Positions 9,851-17,989 of a stretch of 64,000 nt of DNA are shown piece after piece. Numbering within the stretch: position 1 is the first letter of the stretch; every line of letters begins with the position of its first letter. The translations under genes and the position numbers were made by a program. The notes beneath the pieces were generated by a model. The model was not told the origin of the DNA. It made no database searches and saw only the letters and a list, made by a program, of their open reading frames with translations. This DNA is from CAZOVB01 sp964583095 (lineage in GTDB: Bacteria > Planctomycetota > Phycisphaerae > SM23-33). The stretch covers positions 34,908 through 98,907 of the forward strand of contig CAZOVB010000010.1 in assembly GCA_964583095.1 (NCBI GenBank). The letters are read 5' to 3'.

Positions 9851-10732
9851 GTGGCACGTCAACTGCATGCGCTGATCGTCGATGACTCGGCGATGACCCG
9901 GAAGATGGTGATGAAGTCCCTCAGCGAGACGGGGCTGGCAGCCTTTAGCTTCACCGAGGCCGGCGACGGGGCCGAAGCGCTCGAGAAATTCCAGCCCGGT
10001 GCTTTCGACCTGATGTTCGTCGATATGAAGATGCCCCGGATGGACGGCATCGAGTTCCTCCAGGAACTCCATACCATCCATGTCAACTGTCCCCCCGCGG
10101 TGATGGTGACAGCCGAGGCACAGGAGAGCGTCGTCAAGGATGCCATTGACCGGGCCAAGGTCGATGCTTTCCTGCTCAAGCCCGTCGATGCCGAACGCCT
10201 CCGAAAGGGTCTGGCCAATATCGTCCAGGCCATCCCCGAAAAGGCCGGCGCCTGGGCGGTCCCCCACGGCGATGCGGCCGCAGAAGCCTTCGAGCAGATT
10301 CTGGAACAGATGGCCGGGCTGAAGGTCAAGCCCGCCGACGAATCGATCCGCTTCGACCAGGGCGACGTGGTCTTCGCCAACATCACCATCATGGGACAGG
10401 TCCAGTGGTCCCTGGTGCTGGGTTTCGAAGGCCAGGCCGCCAGCCAGATCGCCTCCCGGTTCGCCGGTTTCGAAATCCCCTTCGACAGCCCGGACCTGGG
10501 AGACGCGGTGGGGGAACTGGCCAATCTGACGGCCGGACAGGCCAAACGCATCCTGGCCGAAAGAGGCCTGGACGTCGAAATCTCGCTGCCCACGGTCGTG
10601 GCGGCCAACAACTTCCGCACCCTCGTCCAGAAGAAGCGCCGAACCACCGAGGACATGGTCTACTACGAGTCGGAGGTAGGCCCTCTCTGGGCGGGCGTAA
10701 CGGTCGGCATGGTCAGCGGGCTGATTCTTTAG
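9851..10732 (+). CDS. Response regulator with receiver and CheX/CheC-like phosphatase domain
   Basis: A 293-residue protein starting at GTG 9851. The receiver domain (residues 1-125) has IVDDSAMTRK, phospho-acceptor Asp58 in FVDMKMPRMDG, and Lys in LLKPVD. The C-terminal half is a CheX-type domain with the signature E-x2-N (Glu222 and Asn225 in DAVGELANLTAG), which in the CheC/CheX family removes phosphate from CheY-like receivers. It is divergent from the hybrid-kinase operon, separated by a 229-bp intergenic stretch. The layout suggests it tunes or terminates that relay (inference); no chemotaxis or flagellar genes are nearby. Confidence 0.85.
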   Translation: MARQLHALIVDDSAMTRKMVMKSLSETGLAAFSFTEAGDGAEALEKFQPGAFDLMFVDMKMPRMDGIEFLQELHTIHVNCPPAVMVTAEAQESVVKDAIDRAKVDAFLLKPVDAERLRKGLANIVQAIPEKAGAWAVPHGDAAAEAFEQILEQMAGLKVKPADESIRFDQGDVVFANITIMGQVQWSLVLGFEGQAASQIASRFAGFEIPFDSPDLGDAVGELANLTAGQAKRILAERGLDVEISLPTVVAANNFRTLVQKKRRTTEDMVYYESEVGPLWAGVTVGMVSGLIL

Positions 10733-10774
10733 CTGCCGCGGGCGAGGGATTTTCCTGGCCGATCGCTGCTGTGG

Positions 10775-12019
10775 CTACGCGCTCTGCCAGGCGGATTCGA
10801 TGCACTTGCGGGCGACCTGCACCCATTTGCCGGGCCGGTCGGCATCTCCGGCGAAGGTGTGGGTGTCCTTGAGGACCATGGCCAGTCGGCAGTGTCGGGC
10901 GATCTCCAGCGTCTGGGAGATGTTCTCTTCCACTTGCTCCCAGTGGATCTTCGGGGCGCAGGTCAGCGTGGGGTTGGGCTTCCAGTAATAGAGATACTTG
11001 TCCTGGAGCAACTGGGCGGCCTTTTCGCGGTCGCACCAGGGCGCCACCGACATCGCCCGCAGGTTCGGGAAGTTCTCGATGAGCATGTCCAGGTAGTCGT
11101 GGACCGGTTCGCAGCAGCCGTAATAGACCAGCGGGCAGCGGGCCACCGCCTGCTTCTCGTACTTCACGGCGAACTGGTAGACCTGCTCGGGGCCCACCCC
11201 GGTGAATTCCTGGTTCTCGGCCAGGCCCCAGAGGTCCTCGGGCCGCGTCTGTCCCTCGAAGCCCGCGGCGGGCAGCTCGTCGGTCATGCCGATCCCGCCC
11301 GTGCCGCAGTAGATGTCCGGATCGTTGTTGGGTCGATAGGCCCCGGCCTCTTCCAGGACCTTCATCTCATTCAGGTGAGAGGCAAGCAGAACGTCCAGAA
11401 TATCGTGAAGAAGCTGCGGGTTGTCGTACATGTCAAAGAGGATCTGGTCGTTGCCCCGCAGCATGATCAGCCCGCGGGCGAACTGCGCGTTGATCCTTGG
11501 CCCGTGGTCGACGCGAACCTTGAGGATATCGCCCAGGAGTTCCTCGATTTGGGCCCGGTGGTCCTCGGTGGCCTCCCAGTCCACCCGCACGTCGGCCACG
11601 TGGAGCTTCTCGACGTCCTTGGGGTCCTTCAGGGGCGGGTCCCAGTCCCAGGCATCCCGGCCCCCATAGTTGCGGCCGATAAACTCGGGCTTCATTCCCA
11701 GATCCCCCCGGCGCACCGCGACGGGAATGTGCCAGACATCCAGAACCGGATGGTCGTCCTGGATCTGCTCGGCCTTGAACAGTCGGCTGCGAAGGTGCCA
11801 TTCGATTTTCCTGGCCCGCTCGTCCTGGCACTGCATGTGGTCGTCGTTGACCAGGTCCCGCCAGCCTCCCTCGGGGCTCACCAGCACCGGCGGACGCACG
11901 GGCTTGAGGGCGTTGAAGTCCTTCCAGAGCTGCATACGCTCCTGCTGGAGGTCTTTGGCGGCATGCTCGCAGAGCCTGCGGGCCAGATCACGGAGGATGG
12001 TTCGATCCTGTTTATCCAT
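10775..12019 (-). CDS. Uroporphyrinogen decarboxylase-like (URO-D/MtaA superfamily) protein
   Basis: A 414-residue protein resembling the URO-D fold family, which includes haem-pathway HemE and the corrinoid methyltransferases MtaA/MtbA. The C-terminal half shows the family's pattern (VYYGCCEPVHDYLDML, then LRAMSVAPWCD and LAMVLKDTHTF). The start is ATG 12019, with an AAGAGAG ribosome-binding site; the open frame further upstream to 12181 is unlikely to be translated. It is larger than HemE and lacks the typical HemE N-terminus, so a methyltransferase-like or degradative role is more likely than haem synthesis. It is divergent from the GH94 gene. The substrate is unknown. Confidence 0.72.
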   Translation of the reverse strand: MDKQDRTILRDLARRLCEHAAKDLQQERMQLWKDFNALKPVRPPVLVSPEGGWRDLVNDDHMQCQDERARKIEWHLRSRLFKAEQIQDDHPVLDVWHIPVAVRRGDLGMKPEFIGRNYGGRDAWDWDPPLKDPKDVEKLHVADVRVDWEATEDHRAQIEELLGDILKVRVDHGPRINAQFARGLIMLRGNDQILFDMYDNPQLLHDILDVLLASHLNEMKVLEEAGAYRPNNDPDIYCGTGGIGMTDELPAAGFEGQTRPEDLWGLAENQEFTGVGPEQVYQFAVKYEKQAVARCPLVYYGCCEPVHDYLDMLIENFPNLRAMSVAPWCDREKAAQLLQDKYLYYWKPNPTLTCAPKIHWEQVEENISQTLEIARHCRLAMVLKDTHTFAGDADRPGKWVQVARKCIESAWQSA

Positions 12020-12220
12020 GGTAGTTCTCTCTTGGGGTTCTCTGCAGGTGATTGCGAAGGACCGCCAGTATAGACCGCAGTGCAGGCCAGGAACATTTCG
12101 ATCTCGTCGAGTGGACGAATTCATACAGGACCGGTTCAGGTCCTGCTGCTGTTTCTGCCTCTGCCCGGAGCCCAAGACCAAGGACCCAAGACACTTCTGC
12201 CCGCGCGTCGGGCTCCAACC

Positions 12221-12249
12221 TTGACGTCGCCGCGGTGGAAGGCTATCAC
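12221..12249 (+). promoter_or_regulatory. Promoter for the GH94 phosphorylase gene
   Basis: TTGACG at 12221-12226 and TATCAC at 12244-12249 are separated by 17 bp, a good vegetative-sigma promoter. The predicted start of transcription lies near 12256, leaving a leader of about 60 nt before the ATG at 12319. It lies in the 299-bp gap between the divergent URO-D-like and GH94 genes, which holds no other gene that I can see. Confidence 0.55.
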
Positions 12250-12318
12250 AGACTGCCCAGCCACATACCCGCTCGCGGGCCCGACAGGCCGCGACACAGA
12301 AACCAATGGAGACCCCCG

Positions 12319-14610
12319 ATGTCCTCGATCGAGAAATACGGCCGATTCAATCCCGACGACGGCAGCTTCGAACTGGTCCACGAGCCGCCCCGCAAGTGGG
12401 TCAATCTGCACTACAATAAGATCGGCGCCGATGAGATGTACGCCGAAATCACCAACATAGGCGACGGGGTGATCTGGACCCGCGACGAGAAGGGCCGAAC
12501 CTGCAATCTCGTCAATTACGACAACAAGTACCTCTATATCCGCGACGACCAGACCAACGTCGTGTTCAACCCGTGGGGTCAGCCCTGCCCGGAGGAAGTC
12601 CAGGACCGCATCTGCCGCTACTACGCAGCCAAGACGGTCAACGAATGCACCTGCCAGGGCCTCAAGGTCACCCAGCGGGTCTTCTGTCCGCGGGATTTCG
12701 CTATCCAGGCAACCACGCTGACCGTCGAGAATCTTTCGTCCAAGACGCGGCAGATCAGCGTGTTCGACTATGCGATGTTCCAGTTGACAGGCTGCGACGA
12801 AGAGGGCATCGCCGTCTACAAGGACAACTTCGCCGAGGTCTACCCGGAGATCCACGGCGTGATGGTCACCAACCGCAACACCCAGGTGCCCACCGACCGC
12901 TACAAGGGCTACCTGGCCGCCCTGGCCGGTCAGGGGCAATTCGTCGGCGGGACCGGCTACCGCGATAACTTCACCCGCAGCGATTTCGGCTATGGCACAG
13001 CCAAGATCCTCTGGGGCTGGAACGCCGACAACCAGCCGGGTTTCGGGCCCGACTGCTGCGGGCTGGTGCAGGTCCAGCTCACACTCGAACCGGGGCAGAC
13101 AGGGAGGGTGGATTTCATCCTGGGCCAGTGCAGCGGTCTGGAGGAGATCAAGCAGGTCCGCTCGGCCCTGAGCGCCCAGGCCCTGGACGATGCCTGCGCC
13201 GAGCAGGAGAAGATCGCCAAGGAGCACCGCGAGATGTTCCGCGTCGAGACCAACCGGCCCGACAGCGACGCGCTGATCAACGATTTCGTCAAGAAGCAGC
13301 TCTATTCCTACCTGATCAACAAGTCCGGGTTCCGTGACAATCTTCAGGTGGATGTGGCCGTTTCGCTCTTTGACTACGAATCGGCCCGGGAGAATCTGCT
13401 CCGGGCCCTGGCTTCCCAGTACGAAAACGGCTCGGTTCCCCACGGCTTCCGTCCGCTGAACCGGCTCCAGTACGCCGACAAGCCGGCCTGGACGATGCTG
13501 ACCATTCCGCAACTGGTCTACGAATCGGGCGACCTGTCCCTGCTGGACGTGGACGTGCCGTATTTCGAGTCCAGCCAGTCCGGCAGCGTGTGGGATCATA
13601 TGCTCCGGGCGATGCGGTTCCTGGCCGAGGATACCGGCGCCAACGGCCTGTGCAACCAGCACCATGCCGACTGGAACGACGGGCTGGAAGCGACCGACGA
13701 GGCCGGCCAGCGGGAGAGCGTAATGGTCTCCCAGCAGCTCTGCTTCGGGCTCAGACACGTCAAGGCCCTGGCCGAGGCCCGCGGCGACGACGCCGTCGCC
13801 AAAGAGGCCGACCAGCTCTACCAGACCTTCGCCAAGCGCATCAACGAGGTCGCCTGGGACGGCAAGTGGTACGTCCGGACGATCTGCGGCGACGGCTACC
13901 GCATCGGCTCATCCGAAAATGCCGAGGGCAAGATCTTCCTCAACCCGCAAAGCTGGGCCATCCTGTCGGGCATCGCCGACGAGCAGCGGGCATCGGCCTG
14001 CATGGCCGCGGTGGATGAGATGATCGAAACCGAGGTGGGCTACCGCATCTGCGCCCCGGGCTTCAGCCGGTACGACCCCCGCGTGGGTCGCATGAGCAAC
14101 TCCATGCCCGGCCACGTGGAAAACGGTGGCTGCTACTGCCACGCCGCCGGCTTCAAGGGTGTGGCCGACTGCATGCTCGGACGCACCGAGGAAGCCTGGC
14201 GGACGTTTGTGAAAACCGCTCCGGACTCTCCCTGGAACCCGGTGAGCCGAAGCAAGATGGAACCTTTCAGCTTCACCAACTTCTTCTCGACGGTTCCCCT
14301 GGCCTACGGCAGCAGCGGGTATCCGTGGCGTACCGGCACGGCCGGCTGGTTCACCTACCTGCTGATCGAGTGGATCCTCGGAGCCCGCAGGACGCTCGAG
14401 GGCTTGAGCGTGGATCCGTGTCTGCCCAAGGAGATGAGCTCCGCGCGGGTGCTTCGCACGTTCCGCGGGGCTGTCTATGATATCGCCCTGGACAACTCCG
14501 CCGGTCGAGGCAAGGGCGCGACCCGGGTCGTCTGCGACGGTCAGGAGGTCTCCGGCAACACCCTGCCGGTCTTTGACTCCGGCAGGCACAAGGTGGAAGT
14601 GACGATCTGA
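12319..14610 (+). CDS. GH94-family glycoside phosphorylase (cellobiose/chitobiose phosphorylase-like)
   Basis: A cytoplasmic 763-residue enzyme that should split a beta-linked disaccharide with phosphate to give a sugar 1-phosphate. It has the N-terminal beta-sandwich domain and the (alpha/alpha)6 barrel of GH94. The catalytic-acid motif HADWNDG is at residues 449-455 (DWND 451-454), and NGGCYCHAAGF, GYPWRTGTAGWF and SVDPCLPKEM are typical family blocks. The start ATG 12319 follows GGAGACCCCCG. No signal peptide is present. Family members act on cellobiose, chitobiose, laminaribiose or cellodextrins, and sequence alone does not decide which. It is the only clear sugar-cleaving enzyme in this part of the window. 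Confidence 0.88.
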   Translation: MSSIEKYGRFNPDDGSFELVHEPPRKWVNLHYNKIGADEMYAEITNIGDGVIWTRDEKGRTCNLVNYDNKYLYIRDDQTNVVFNPWGQPCPEEVQDRICRYYAAKTVNECTCQGLKVTQRVFCPRDFAIQATTLTVENLSSKTRQISVFDYAMFQLTGCDEEGIAVYKDNFAEVYPEIHGVMVTNRNTQVPTDRYKGYLAALAGQGQFVGGTGYRDNFTRSDFGYGTAKILWGWNADNQPGFGPDCCGLVQVQLTLEPGQTGRVDFILGQCSGLEEIKQVRSALSAQALDDACAEQEKIAKEHREMFRVETNRPDSDALINDFVKKQLYSYLINKSGFRDNLQVDVAVSLFDYESARENLLRALASQYENGSVPHGFRPLNRLQYADKPAWTMLTIPQLVYESGDLSLLDVDVPYFESSQSGSVWDHMLRAMRFLAEDTGANGLCNQHHADWNDGLEATDEAGQRESVMVSQQLCFGLRHVKALAEARGDDAVAKEADQLYQTFAKRINEVAWDGKWYVRTICGDGYRIGSSENAEGKIFLNPQSWAILSGIADEQRASACMAAVDEMIETEVGYRICAPGFSRYDPRVGRMSNSMPGHVENGGCYCHAAGFKGVADCMLGRTEEAWRTFVKTAPDSPWNPVSRSKMEPFSFTNFFSTVPLAYGSSGYPWRTGTAGWFTYLLIEWILGARRTLEGLSVDPCLPKEMSSARVLRTFRGAVYDIALDNSAGRGKGATRVVCDGQEVSGNTLPVFDSGRHKVEVTI

Positions 14611-14635
14611 TACCCCAGCTTGATACCCCAAGCGG

Positions 14636-14670
14636 AGCAGGGGCGGTCCCGGCCAGGGCCCGCCCCTGCT
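14636..14670 (+). terminator. Intrinsic terminator after the GH94 gene
   Basis: An 11-bp perfect GC-rich stem (AGCAGGGGCGG at 14636-14646 pairing with CCGCCCCTGCT at 14660-14670) closes a 13-nt loop and is followed by TCTTTG. It sits 26 bp after the GH94 stop and just before the end of the convergent small membrane protein gene, so it may serve both strands. Confidence 0.6.
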
Positions 14671-14682
14671 TCTTTGAGGGGA

Positions 14683-15060
14683 TTACTGTCCCTGGGGAGT
14701 GTTGTCTGCAGGGCCGGTGGAAGTCGTCTGGTTCTGCTGCTGCTTCTGCTGCTGGGTCTGGGCGGCCTGGACTTTCGCTGCCAGTCCCGAAAACAGGTCC
14801 AGGTGCATCATCAGGAACGCTGCGGCCAGTCCCGGCCAGGCCAGCAGGTAGAAGATCATCCCCGTGATGATCATGCCGCTGGATGTCGCCGCGATTCCGA
14901 TCATCAGGAACAGGTGGGCCAGAAACATCACCCCCAGCGAGCCAAGGGCCAGGGCCTCCTGCCAGTGCATCTTCCGTTGCAGCCGCAGGATGTAGATGGT
15001 GATCAGCAGCCCGGTGGCGAACATGGCGAAGATCATCGCGATGATGGTCATGGCGGTCAT
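14683..15060 (-). CDS. Small membrane protein of unknown function
   Basis: A 125-residue protein with three predicted transmembrane segments (about residues 4-24, 36-58 and 63-84) and a hydrophilic, glutamine-rich C-terminal tail (residues 95-125, with QQQKQQQNQ). The ATG at 15060 is preceded by an AAGGAGACACTCC stretch that provides a good ribosome-binding site. It converges on the GH94 gene. I do not recognise a family; the layout suggests a small envelope or helper protein. Confidence 0.65.
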   Translation of the reverse strand: MTAMTIIAMIFAMFATGLLITIYILRLQRKMHWQEALALGSLGVMFLAHLFLMIGIAATSSGMIITGMIFYLLAWPGLAAAFLMMHLDLFSGLAAKVQAAQTQQQKQQQNQTTSTGPADNTPQGQ

Positions 15061-15278
15061 GGAGTGTCTCCTTCCGACGGCGTTGCTGCCCGTTTGGTTG
15101 ACTGGTTTATTGTCACTGCGTCAGGGGAAGTCCCTGCGCAGTCTGTATGCAATGTAGACAGGTGCAGGGCCCTTGGCAAGATTCCGTGCCGGCTTTGCAG
15201 GGGAAAATGTAGCTGCAGTGTCAGTAAGATGTCACCGCCGTGTGGTTTAATGGTCAGCGATCTAACCGAGGGCAACGG

Positions 15279-15536
15279 ATGGACCGCATTACCTCATTCT
15301 ATGACACTCCGGCGGACTCCACCCCGCGAAAGATGCTCATCGCCAAGACCGTTTCGGTCCTGGAGGTGCTCCCGACGTGCACGCTGATCGAGGTACTCTG
15401 CGAGCTTTCCCGGCTGTGTCCGGAATCCCAGTGGGGCGCGGCCAGGCCTGCCATGAAGGCGGATTCGTCGGTTCGCCTGCACAAAGTCGACCCTCAGGCC
15501 GACTGCGAATCATCGCGGGAACAGGGCCGGCGGTGA
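15279..15536 (+). CDS. Small hypothetical protein
   Basis: A possible 85-residue protein starting at ATG 15279 with GAGGG about 7 nt upstream. It has a leucine-rich amphipathic middle (LIAKTVSVLEVLPTCTLIEVLCELSRL) and a charged tail. Its last 43 bp overlap the end of the convergent repressor gene, which lowers confidence. The remaining gap from 15061 to 15278 shows no other gene. I cannot assign a family. Confidence 0.35.
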   Translation: MDRITSFYDTPADSTPRKMLIAKTVSVLEVLPTCTLIEVLCELSRLCPESQWGAARPAMKADSSVRLHKVDPQADCESSREQGRR

Positions 15537-16867
15537 CGCTGGACCAACCGGCGAAGTGAACCGAGGGGGTCCGAGGAGTCCGAAGCCGACGCGTCGGGGC
15601 GCCGGGGAAGGTGGCGATAGACCCCGTAGGCAGCGATCAGATCCTCCCCGGAAAGCTTCACCGGGGGGTAGTCCGGATGGATCGATTCGAGCACGGCGAT
15701 GTCCGAGCCGAGCCGGAGGCGCTTCAGACGAGAAAGCCTCGCACCGGTGGAAGGATCCTGGTAGATCACCACGGCCGGCTCGCCGCTTCGGCCCTGACGG
15801 GCCGGGTCCACGATGATCAAATCCCCGTCGTGGTAGCGGGGGGCCATCGAGTCTCCCCGGACCCGAACGGCAAAGGCTCCTTCGGGGGCATCGGAAAACG
15901 CGACGAAGGATTCGGCCCAGCCGGGGGGGAACTGCTCGGCCTGGAGCGTGTCGGTCCCTGCACCGGCGGCGATGTTGTCGATGATGGGAACGAAGTGGGG
16001 CCTCCAGTCCTGTCCCGCCGGCAGGTCCGGCTCGCAGACTTCCACAAACCCCTGGCCGGCCCCGCCGGCTTCGGCTCGACCAGGCCCGCCGGTCGCTGCC
16101 GTCCCAGACGGTGCATTCTCCCGGGTGATAAGCCCCTGGATGTACGCCAGGGCCTGGAGGCACTGCGTGTGTGTCAAAGAGGCCAGCAGTTGCTCGATGC
16201 GCTGGAGGATCTCGCCGCGCGTGGCAGGCGTCTGAAAAGCAGAGGGCTCGGGCAGGGCGTCCGAGCGGAGCTGTCCCGGGCCCAACCCGAGGATCTGCTC
16301 CAGCCGGGCCGACTCGCCCGCAGAGGGCGTCTGTTCGTCAATCTCCCACAGGAGCAGTCGTTGGGTTTCGATGCCCAGCGTCTCGGCCAGGGCGGCCGGG
16401 GCGATCCCGTTGCGTTGCCGCACGGTTCGCAGCCTGCGACCCGAGAATTCCTTGGCCCGCGTCCAGAGGAGGTCTTCGGTCTCCACATTCAGGGCCTCTG
16501 CGAGCTTCCGACTCTGGGCCGGCTCGGGCAGGGCCTGTCCTGATTCGAAGGCCTCGAGCTTCCCGGCGGTGATTCCCGTTCGAGAGGCCAAATCTTCCCG
16601 GCGAAGATTGCGCCGGCTGCGGAGGGCAGCCAGGCTCTGGGGATCGAACTGCCCGGCCACGGCGTTTCCGGGCTGATAGAACTGCTCGGGAGTAACGGAG
16701 AAGACCTCCGCCAGGCGCGCAACGGTTGGCTTGGAAGGCTTTTGTTTGCCGTGGAGGATTCGGCTGATCGATACGTTGGTCAAGTCCACACGCTGGGCCA
16801 ACTCCCTGCCGGTCAGGTTGTGGGCTTTCATGAGACTGCGCAGCTTGTCGGGGTTAAAGGAACGCAT
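15494..16867 (-). CDS. LexA/CI-like autocleaving repressor with three XRE HTH domains and a peptidase S24 domain
   Basis: A 457-residue transcriptional repressor. Three helix-turn-helix units of the XRE type follow each other: residues about 7-60 (LAQRVDLTNVSISRILHGK), 75-130 (LASRTGITAGKLEAFESG) and 137-200 (LAETLGIETQRLLLWEID). The C-terminal S24 domain has the nucleophile Ser340 in VRGDSMAPRYHDGD and the general-base Lys382 in RLKRLRL. A candidate self-cleavage site is Ala301-Gly302 in IDNIAAGAG, 39 residues before the Ser, as in LexA and lambda CI. It should repress DNA and self-cleave on RecA activation. It is divergent from the operon starting near 17101, with operator-like palindromes between. 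CI/LexA proteins normally have one HTH, so three is unusual. Confidence 0.88.
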   Translation of the reverse strand: MRSFNPDKLRSLMKAHNLTGRELAQRVDLTNVSISRILHGKQKPSKPTVARLAEVFSVTPEQFYQPGNAVAGQFDPQSLAALRSRRNLRREDLASRTGITAGKLEAFESGQALPEPAQSRKLAEALNVETEDLLWTRAKEFSGRRLRTVRQRNGIAPAALAETLGIETQRLLLWEIDEQTPSAGESARLEQILGLGPGQLRSDALPEPSAFQTPATRGEILQRIEQLLASLTHTQCLQALAYIQGLITRENAPSGTAATGGPGRAEAGGAGQGFVEVCEPDLPAGQDWRPHFVPIIDNIAAGAGTDTLQAEQFPPGWAESFVAFSDAPEGAFAVRVRGDSMAPRYHDGDLIIVDPARQGRSGEPAVVIYQDPSTGARLSRLKRLRLGSDIAVLESIHPDYPPVKLSGEDLIAAYGVYRHLPRRPDASASDSSDPLGSLRRLVQRHRRPCSRDDSQSA

Positions 16868-16943
16868 CCAATGTCTATCTTCGGGTATTTACTTTAAATT
16901 GCAACAATAAATATGGAGCACGCAGGTTATTTCTGGTGAATGA

Positions 16944-17004
16944 TTAACGTTAAATAGGCTGCAGGGTTAACATATGCCCTTGACATTCTCTTGAAATATG
17001 TTAA
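16944..17004. promoter_or_regulatory. Operator array between repressor and the accessory operon
   Basis: Three related palindromic half-sites lie in an A/T-rich gap: TTAACGTTAA at 16944-16953 (self-complementary), and the exact inverted pair TTAACATAT (16967-16975) and ATATGTTAA (16996-17004), 20 bp apart. All share TTAAC/GTTAA. The inverted pair brackets the -35 and touches the -10 of the rightward promoter. They are the natural binding sites for the divergent multi-HTH repressor (inference). Confidence 0.55.
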
Positions 17005-17007
17005 ACT
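16980..17007 (+). promoter_or_regulatory. Promoter of the accessory operon
   Basis: A consensus TTGACA at 16980-16985 and TAAACT at 17002-17007 are separated by 16 bp. Transcription would start near 17014 and read the six genes from 17101 to 20799. The right half of the inverted repeat ATATGTTAA overlaps the -10, so a bound repressor would block it. Confidence 0.65.
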
Positions 17008-17100
17008 AGGGGCGTCGCAAATGAGGGCCTGGGGGACAATCCAGGCAAGGCCATGGGCAAAGGCTCAGAAAACCACCTTTTAAACCAAAGGAGTATGCGC

Positions 17101-17601
17101 GTGCAGAGGGCACCAGAGAAGACCAGGCAACTCATCGACCCCCTCGAAAGCTGGATGTGGCGACTGGAGCACGCCCTGTCCATCGCCCCGGCAACGCTGA
17201 TCGAGCAGGTCCGGACCGATTACGACCTGGTGGAAGTTCCCCGCCGGGGCAAGCTGCGGGCAGTGGAAAAACTCATCTGTGTTACCGCCCGGGTTCGTCT
17301 GAACCTGTCTCTGCCGCCCCTGCCCCGGGGGGTCCAGCTCAGGCCGCGAGGCGAGCAGTTCCTGCTGGTGGGCCCAGGCTCGTCTCAGCAGGAACTCCTG
17401 GATCACCTCCTCCAGGACGCCCTGGATCCGCCAACGGTGAGGCTGATCATTCTGCCGGTGCTCATTGGCCAGGGTGAATCGTTCCTGGAAACCGACGACT
17501 GGTTCGCCCTGGGCAAGGACTGGTCGGTTGGCCGGATCCGCTCCAGCGTCGAGGCCATGGGGGTCGTCTGCTCGATCGATCTACACCTGGAGGCTTCCTG
17601 A
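17101..17601 (+). CDS. Uncharacterised protein, first gene of repressor-controlled operon
   Basis: A 166-residue protein that I do not recognise. The start is set at GTG 17101 because AAAGGAG (17087-17093) lies 7 nt upstream of it; the in-frame ATG at 17095 is too close to that site, and ATG 17053 lies upstream of it. The protein is mixed alpha/beta, without transmembrane segments, signal peptide or cysteine pairs. It is the first gene behind the operator/promoter region, with the next gene starting 1 bp after its stop, so it belongs to the same unit. Confidence 0.6.
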   Translation: MQRAPEKTRQLIDPLESWMWRLEHALSIAPATLIEQVRTDYDLVEVPRRGKLRAVEKLICVTARVRLNLSLPPLPRGVQLRPRGEQFLLVGPGSSQQELLDHLLQDALDPPTVRLIILPVLIGQGESFLETDDWFALGKDWSVGRIRSSVEAMGVVCSIDLHLEAS

Positions 17602-17602
17602 T

Positions 17603-17989
17603 ATGGGATCGGTCGTCCCGGGACCCCGGCCCCTGGCCAAGACCTTCATCTGTGCCGTCTGCAGGCAGAAGATCCGCGACCCGCTTTATCGCGGTCCGGT
17701 GGGACACGCACCCCGGGCCCTGTGCCTCGAGTGCTGGCTGGGCCAGTGGCAGCAGATGCTCGATCGGATGCACGCCGGGCGCAACTGGAGCCGGATCGAC
17801 GCTGCCCTGGCTCTGATGTGTGCGGGCTTTTCGCTGCGGCAGACGGCCGGCATTCTCGGCCAGGCGCGAAAGACGCTCCTGCGGACGCTCCGGCGCGAAC
17901 TGCACAGCTACGAGGAGTTGCCCCACTGGTTCATCGAGCGTCTGGCCCGGCGGGACCGTCGGCAATGGGAGGTGCAGAATGTCGGGTAA
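17603..17989 (+). CDS. Zinc-ribbon and helix-turn-helix protein
   Basis: A 128-residue protein from ATG 17603, with GGAGG 9 nt upstream inside the preceding gene. Two cysteine pairs (FICAVCRQK and ALCLECW, about 22 residues apart) form a likely zinc ribbon in the N-terminal half. The C-terminal half reads as a helix-turn-helix (LMCAGFSLRQTAGILGQARKTLLRTL). This suggests a DNA-binding regulator of phage type, but no named family is recognised. Its end overlaps the next gene by 11 bp, indicating coupled translation. Confidence 0.6.
   Translation: MGSVVPGPRPLAKTFICAVCRQKIRDPLYRGPVGHAPRALCLECWLGQWQQMLDRMHAGRNWSRIDAALALMCAGFSLRQTAGILGQARKTLLRTLRRELHSYEELPHWFIERLARRDRRQWEVQNVG

Noticed and set aside
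10775..12019. Assignment as hemE (haem synthesis)
   Set aside because: The protein is longer than HemE and lacks its typical N-terminal block; two paralogues in the window and the metK link of the other argue for the wider superfamily.
12136..13758. 540-codon minus-strand open frame over the GH94 gene
   Set aside because: Shadow of the GH94 coding frame; composition is that of an antisense translation.
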